Part shown: positions 59,986 to 64,000 of the stretch, piece by piece
Layout of the letters: each line of letters begins with the position of its first letter
Position numbering within the stretch: the first letter of the stretch is position 1
Assembly: GCF_900110085.1 (NCBI RefSeq)
Contig: NZ_FOCK01000005.1
Coordinates: forward strand, 62,001 to 126,000
Direction: 5' to 3'
Length of the DNA: 64,000 nucleotides
Origin: Prevotella sp. ne3005
GTDB taxonomy: Bacteria; Bacteroidota; Bacteroidia; Bacteroidales; Bacteroidaceae
Program-made: the position numbers and the translations under genes
The notes under the pieces: model-generated
Told to the model about the DNA's origin: nothing
Seen by the model: the letters and a program-made list of their open reading frames with translations, nothing else
The model's database searches: none

Positions 59986-59993
59986 TAAATTTG
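59986..59993 (+). promoter_or_regulatory. -7 promoter element of the lipoprotein gene at 60019
   Basis: TAAATTTG, 25 bases before the start codon, with TTG-containing upstream sequence near 59963. Confidence 0.6.
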
Positions 59994-60018
59994 CAGCGGT
60001 ATAAAACTATAAACCCAA

Positions 60019-60642
60019 ATGAAGAAGATTTTATATACGTTAATTCCTATGATGTTGGTGGCCTGCGGAGGCGGTAAGAAGTCACCTCAGGATGGTGGCC
60101 ACGGTATTGGCATCGACAGTGCTACTGTCGCTCAGATTAATGCAGGGGATGCTGACTATGTCCCCCAGCGATCCGACTACTCTTTCCGCTCGGATGTACG
60201 TACTATCACAGAAGATGGTGAAGTGCGTTGGGATTCCATCATCGTCTGTCTGACTGATGCCAAGGGGCATAGGCAGGAATTGTATAGTCAGGCACTGCCG
60301 TTAGACACCCTGAATTGGGACAAGGGCAGCATAGGGGAAATCTCGGAGGATGACTGGAACTTCGACGGCATCCCCGACCTTCAGGTGTGTACCGGACCGA
60401 TGAACGGATTCGGGAACTACACCTATGATGTCTGGCTTTGGAATGACGAGGCGCATAAGTTCGAGGAACTGAAGTGCGATGGCGTGATTTACAGCCCGAC
60501 TATCGACCCCGATAATAAGTGCGTCGTCAGTTTCTGGCGGCTTGATGATGATGTGGAAATCATAAAGTATAAATGGAAGGATGGTAAACTCGTTGAGTCG
60601 GAACGTGAACAAATGTCGGCCAGTGAATTGGCGGATGACTGA
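60019..60642 (+). CDS. Lipoprotein resembling XAC2610-type proteins
   Basis: The 207-residue protein has a lipobox (LVAC near residue 15) followed by GGG. The core (LNWDKGSIGEISEDDWNFDGIPDLQVCTG with DFDGIPDL-like Ca-binding pattern, NYTYDVWLWNDEAHKFEE) looks like exported XAC2610-related domains. Function unknown. It heads a rightward run of exported-protein genes. Confidence 0.7.
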   Translation: MKKILYTLIPMMLVACGGGKKSPQDGGHGIGIDSATVAQINAGDADYVPQRSDYSFRSDVRTITEDGEVRWDSIIVCLTDAKGHRQELYSQALPLDTLNWDKGSIGEISEDDWNFDGIPDLQVCTGPMNGFGNYTYDVWLWNDEAHKFEELKCDGVIYSPTIDPDNKCVVSFWRLDDDVEIIKYKWKDGKLVESEREQMSASELADD

Positions 60643-60704
60643 ATAATGGTTCAGAATATGGAGAGTAATATGAAAAAGAATAATAAACTATAAGCCAAAA
60701 TGTT

Positions 60705-61655
60705 ATGAGAAAAAGTATTTTGATGATTGCCGCAGTGGTGATGCTTATGGGCTGCGGAGGCAAGAAGGCACAGACGGAAAGTGTCGATGCTGTCATTGCC
60801 GACTCGACGGTCACGGATTCAGCTGCCGTTGTAGTAGAGAAACCCTATGACTTTGAAGCCATTGCCAAAGCTATTGAAGGTTGTGAATATTTGGAGAATT
60901 TCAGTCATGGTGTGGCAAGGGTTAAGAAGGATGGTCAGAACTTTTATATTGACCTGCATGGTAACATAGTGGAGAAACCAAAGGTGGAGGAGGATCCTGA
61001 CAGGCTGACCTGTGAATATGAAGATGGAAAATATGGCTATAAAGATAGCAAGGGTAATGTTGTCATTCCCTTTAAGTTCCATTTTGCCCATAATTTCAGC
61101 GATGGCATGGCCATTGTCGTGAACGAGAGTGGAGAGGTGGGGTATATCAACACCAAAGGCGAGCTGGCTATTCCTTATCAGTATGATACGATGGCCGAGA
61201 GTGACGGCAACGATTTCCACGAGGGACTTTGTGCTGTTGTCGTCGATGGTTCGCATGAGTGGGTCAGCTATGTCGACAAGACCGGCAAGCTGGCTTTTGA
61301 GGGCGTTTTCAGTTATGGTGGCGATTTCAGCGAGGGCCTGGCTGCTGTCGGGACTACAGGTGAAGGTGCTCGAAGCGGCTATATCGACCGTTCAGGAAAG
61401 ATGGTTATCGAACTGCCCGCCGGCTGGTGGGGACGCAAGTTCACGGATGGCGTGGCCCAGACTCAGAAGCGTGACTCCTGCTATATTATCGACAAGACTG
61501 GCCAGCGCCTTTTCAAGGTGAATAATGAAATCACCTACACGGGTGATGCCATCAGATACTCTGAAGGTTTGGCAATGGTCTATGGCAAAGGGAAATACGA
61601 GAAGAAGCGCGGCTTTATGGACAAGACTGGCCGCATCACCTTCTGTCAGGAATAA
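60705..61655 (+). CDS. WG-repeat lipoprotein
   Basis: The 316-residue lipoprotein (lipobox LMGC) carries at least five WG-type repeats with the pattern G-x-x-x-K-x-G-x-x-V-I-P-x-x-F-[DE] (KYGYKDSKGNVVIPFKF, VGYINTKGELAIPYQYD, VSYVDKTGKLAFEGVF, SGYIDRSGKMVIELP, RGFMDKTGRITF). The repeats form a beta-propeller-like fold; the role is unknown. It is 62 bases after the previous lipoprotein gene. Confidence 0.85.
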   Translation: MRKSILMIAAVVMLMGCGGKKAQTESVDAVIADSTVTDSAAVVVEKPYDFEAIAKAIEGCEYLENFSHGVARVKKDGQNFYIDLHGNIVEKPKVEEDPDRLTCEYEDGKYGYKDSKGNVVIPFKFHFAHNFSDGMAIVVNESGEVGYINTKGELAIPYQYDTMAESDGNDFHEGLCAVVVDGSHEWVSYVDKTGKLAFEGVFSYGGDFSEGLAAVGTTGEGARSGYIDRSGKMVIELPAGWWGRKFTDGVAQTQKRDSCYIIDKTGQRLFKVNNEITYTGDAIRYSEGLAMVYGKGKYEKKRGFMDKTGRITFCQE

Positions 61656-61674
61656 CACTAACATTGATGAATAT

Positions 61675-62802
61675 ATGAAGAAACTGTTATTTGTGTTGAT
61701 GACGTTCTGTGCCGTGATGAACGTTCAGGCGCAGACCATCCAGGTAGGCCAGAAATTCTGGGATGGCTATGAACTTTATATCGTTCAGGAGATCAGGTTA
61801 GGTACCATCGTCTATATGACCACCAAGCATGGCGCTGAACTGACCTTGGAGAAGATTGCGGGCAAGCAGGGTGAATATAAGCTCATCCCCAGCCGTCAGG
61901 CAGATGAATGCCCATTCGGCGCAGAGTACGGATGGAAGGTAAAGCATATCACGCAGGAAGGTGAGAACTTCCTTGCTATCCGTAAGCCTAATGGTGACGT
62001 GGTGTGGACGATGAAGCTGACTAAGCTCAACGAGCAGGAATGTGAGGAGATGCAGCAGATGATGGAGCAGGAGGAGCCTTGGAACGCCGTGAACAGCGTA
62101 CTGCTCAACCGGGCCTACCTGCGTGGTATGGTCTCATCAAAGCAGGAACTGCGCCTGTTGCGCAATAAGATTCTGGCCTATCACGGCTACCGTTTCCAGT
62201 CGAAGGATCTGCAGGAGTATTTCGGTAAGGTAAGCTGGTACAAGCCAGGCAATGATAATAACGCCATCAAGCTGGACATCATCGAACAGACCAACATCCA
62301 GCTCATTAAGAGCGAGGAGGCAGACAGGACGGAAGAGGTTTTGGGGGATGAACCCTATTGGGAAACGGAAGAGGGTGTGGCAGAATGCATCCGTGAGTAT
62401 TTTGATGCCGTCAATAAGACTTTCGCAGAAGGGTCGGGCAAGAGTCCTTTCGACTTGGACAAGAAATACTATTCTGCCTATTGGAACGAAGTATATAATA
62501 AGGTGAACGAGAAGGAAAGCAATGCCACATCGACAGAGCAGCTCTTTTTTGTGGATGACAACCACTGGACGGCAGGCCTGGAGACTCCCGTTGAAGCGAA
62601 GGACATCAAGGTGGAGTTTCTGACAGACACTAAGGTCGAAGCCACATTAACCCTCGTGGATAAAAGGCATGGCCAAAGCCTGAAAGCCATTCTCACCCTA
62701 GATTTTGAGGAGGCCATATGGCGCATCAGCAACTGGCTTGAAAAGAGTCACGATACCTCGGGAAGTATATTGGTTCGGATGGAAAAATATATAGGACGTT
62801 AG
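61675..62802 (+). CDS. Exported YARHG-domain protein
   Basis: The 375-residue protein has a signal peptide (cut near MNVQAQ) and a YARHG domain around residues 145-195 (LLNRAYLRGMVSSKQELRLLRNKILAYHGYRFQSKDLQEYFGKVSWY). The C-terminal part resembles NTF2-like domains (VAECIREYFDAVNKTF; DNHWTAGLETP). The function of YARHG is unknown; it is thought to be extracellular. ATG 61675 precedes the signal peptide; the longer reading from 61525 is an overlap with the WG gene. Confidence 0.8.
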   Translation: MKKLLFVLMTFCAVMNVQAQTIQVGQKFWDGYELYIVQEIRLGTIVYMTTKHGAELTLEKIAGKQGEYKLIPSRQADECPFGAEYGWKVKHITQEGENFLAIRKPNGDVVWTMKLTKLNEQECEEMQQMMEQEEPWNAVNSVLLNRAYLRGMVSSKQELRLLRNKILAYHGYRFQSKDLQEYFGKVSWYKPGNDNNAIKLDIIEQTNIQLIKSEEADRTEEVLGDEPYWETEEGVAECIREYFDAVNKTFAEGSGKSPFDLDKKYYSAYWNEVYNKVNEKESNATSTEQLFFVDDNHWTAGLETPVEAKDIKVEFLTDTKVEATLTLVDKRHGQSLKAILTLDFEEAIWRISNWLEKSHDTSGSILVRMEKYIGR

Positions 62803-62803
62803 T

Positions 62804-63415
62804 ATGAAAAAACTATCATTAGCAATCATTTTCGCCTGCTTCACGCTGGCCGTAGCTGCACAAGAAGGTTTCCGAGTAGACTACCAGGGTGCTCGCCCAA
62901 CAATCAATGACTTTGTGAAGGCCTATCTCACATCTATCCTCTCCGAAGAAGTAGAGGAATGTGACATGGAGGGAATAGCCATTTACAAAAGCCTGCAACG
63001 TGCCATAACCAGTAAAGAAAAGGGACGTCCACTCGAAGAGAACGTGACACTTACAATTGACACGAAAAACGGTTTCCTGGTTTATGAGCAAAAATACGAA
63101 GATTATGTATCAAGGATAGAGATGTGCTACTGGAATGAGTCAGACGGCAAACACAAGCTCTTTGCTGATAACAGATGGAGTTTCGAGAAAGGGAAACCCA
63201 TCCTCGGACAATACGACGGACTGAGTTTCTACCGCTACGACCATGCCACGAAGAAGATGAGCTGGTGTGAATCGCCTGGCTTCGACGTGGAATATTTCAA
63301 TAAATCCTATGCCCTGCCTCGTACGGGGAAGGACATCATCGTCACGACGTGGCATGAAGATGGCAAGAAGACCCAGAAGACACTGAAGTGGAACGGTCAC
63401 GGATTTAGCTACTGA
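62804..63415 (+). CDS. Secreted protein of unknown family
   Basis: The 203-residue protein has a signal peptide (cut near AVAAQ). The rest is beta-rich and aromatic (MCYWNESDGKHKLFADNRWSFEKGKP; GLSFYRYDHATKKMSWC; RTGKDIIVTTWHEDGKKTQ). I do not recognise it. The gene begins one base after the YARHG stop, so the two are translationally coupled and may form an exported pair. A strong hairpin terminator follows. Confidence 0.75.
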   Translation: MKKLSLAIIFACFTLAVAAQEGFRVDYQGARPTINDFVKAYLTSILSEEVEECDMEGIAIYKSLQRAITSKEKGRPLEENVTLTIDTKNGFLVYEQKYEDYVSRIEMCYWNESDGKHKLFADNRWSFEKGKPILGQYDGLSFYRYDHATKKMSWCESPGFDVEYFNKSYALPRTGKDIIVTTWHEDGKKTQKTLKWNGHGFSY

Positions 63416-63426
63416 ACGCTTGCAAT

Positions 63427-63825
63427 CTACAGCTCACCTTCGGGTGAGCTTTTTTCTTCAAATCCGAAAAACTCCTTTAATCCTTTTTTCTCCTTCAGGT
63501 CATCTATGGTAAATCCGTAATGACTGGCTGCTGCAAGGGTGATGACGCGTTCTAGAAATTCATCATAAGAAAGCCTGAACCACTCCTGCGGGATATCCAC
63601 ACAGATGGTTCCTCCACCATAGTGACTGCCTTCGTTCCATGCTTCGTCAAGCTCTGCTTCGTATTTGCCGTCATCCCTCTTGTTGAAGCAGTACCACGAT
63701 GTCCATTCTTCCATGCCCTCTACGTAGTGGCCTTCGAAATGTGGGGCAGAGTGCGACTTCGGCGAATAGGTGGCCTCGCCCTTCTTCGCATCCCTCCGAT
63801 AGATCATGAATTTTTCCTTGTGCAT
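63427..63825 (-). CDS. Conserved hypothetical protein
   Basis: The 132-residue protein is acidic and aromatic (MHKEKFMIYRRDAKKGEATYSPKSHSAPHFEGHYVEGMEEWTSWYCFNKRDDGKYE; then CVDIPQEWFRLSYDEFLERVITLAAASHYGFTIDDLKEK). No signal peptide or membrane segment. I do not recognise a function. The last codons (SSPEGEL) form one arm of the terminator hairpin at 63431-63450. Confidence 0.75.
   Translation of the reverse strand: MHKEKFMIYRRDAKKGEATYSPKSHSAPHFEGHYVEGMEEWTSWYCFNKRDDGKYEAELDEAWNEGSHYGGGTICVDIPQEWFRLSYDEFLERVITLAAASHYGFTIDDLKEKKGLKEFFGFEEKSSPEGEL
63431..63456 (+). terminator. Strong hairpin terminator with UUCG loop
   Basis: AGCTCACC-TTCG-GGTGAGCT followed by a T-tract (63450-63456). It ends the rightward run and overlaps the last codons of the opposing gene. 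Confidence 0.92.
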
Positions 63826-63904
63826 ATCTCTCTTATTTGTTTATGAAATATATGAGGGCAATGTTGCTTCCGATATGCGCCAGCTGTCATACGTTGTTAG
63901 TCAT

Positions 63905-64000
63905 TTACATGTTCTCGTCTGGCTGCTGGCCGTCGTGAGCCTTCCATGTGCATTCGGTAATCTTCATATCGGAGAATATGGCTGTAAAGGATGACTCTTC
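63905..64000 (-). CDS. Probable 3' end of a leftward gene cut by the window edge
   Basis: The minus-strand frame is open from base 64000 to TAA at 63905-63907 and reads coding-like (SSFTAIFSDMKITECTWKAHDGQQPDENM). It would end about 80 bases before the ATG at 63825. Too short to name; could be the end of an exported protein. Confidence 0.35.
   Translation of the reverse strand, partial: EESSFTAIFSDMKITECTWKAHDGQQPDENM

Noticed and set aside
1..64000. tRNA, rRNA and known riboswitch genes
   Set aside because: No T-loop pattern in cloverleaf context, no rRNA stretch, and no clear TPP, FMN, SAM or cobalamin box found by eye. A covariance-model scan (tRNAscan-SE, Rfam) would settle it.

Overview
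The window looks like a chromosomal segment of a gut- or rumen-type Bacteroidales, most likely Prevotella or a close relative. Evidence seen in the sequence: a SusC/SusD pair next to a hybrid two-component sensor-regulator, many lipoproteins, an HU-HIG DNA-binding protein with a smalltalk-type mini-lipoprotein, and repeated promoters of the Bacteroidetes form TAnnTTTG with few Shine-Dalgarno sites. The genus is an inference.

Layout. (1) 1-9543: a very large protein cut by the left edge (I judge it sacsin-like), coupled to a Upf1/DNA2-type SF1 helicase with a C-terminal PIN nuclease domain, followed by an AlbA_2/Schlafen-type ATPase-regulator and two broken relatives of it. This resembles an RNA-surveillance or defence island and is the best candidate for an undescribed system. 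(2) 9.5-31 kb: a mosaic accessory region rich in redox enzymes (three intact aldo/keto reductases, five flavodoxin-type proteins, an iron-dependent alcohol dehydrogenase, a cupin, a PNPOx-fold protein, HxlR and AraC regulators). It is riddled with truncated or internally deleted genes, in-frame chimeras, duplicated leaders and a palindromic element lying inside two unrelated genes. (3) 31.2-45.2 kb: a polysaccharide utilisation locus: HTCS sensor, SusC, SusD, a giant three-enzyme protein (GH106-like, alpha/beta hydrolase, GH43-like) and an SGNH esterase. Rhamnose- and galactose/arabinose-containing, acylated pectin side chains are a plausible target. (4) 45.2-51.9 kb: an AraC regulator divergent from a tripartite RND efflux operon (adaptor, pump, TolC). 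(5) 51.9-57 kb: a leftward GH35-type glycosidase, then an operon of acyl-ACP thioesterase, SO_0444-type metal exporter with an HMA tail, and a hexapeptide acetyltransferase; then a lipoprotein. (6) 57.1-59.9 kb: a RelE-like toxin-antitoxin pair, smalltalk protein, HU-HIG protein, and an unusual set of 8-bp tandem repeats arranged around a 30-bp perfect A/T palindrome and around a small orphan gene. (7) 60-64 kb: a run of exported proteins (two lipoproteins, a YARHG protein, a small secreted protein), ending with two leftward genes, one of them cut by the right edge.

How it works together. The PUL senses, binds, imports and cuts one glycan. The 12-31 kb redox genes look like separately controlled aldehyde/quinone detoxification units that share promoter sequences. 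Repeated N-terminal-plus-C-terminal remnants show that this stretch has been eroded by deletion and recombination. All functional calls come from reading the sequence; no database search was run.
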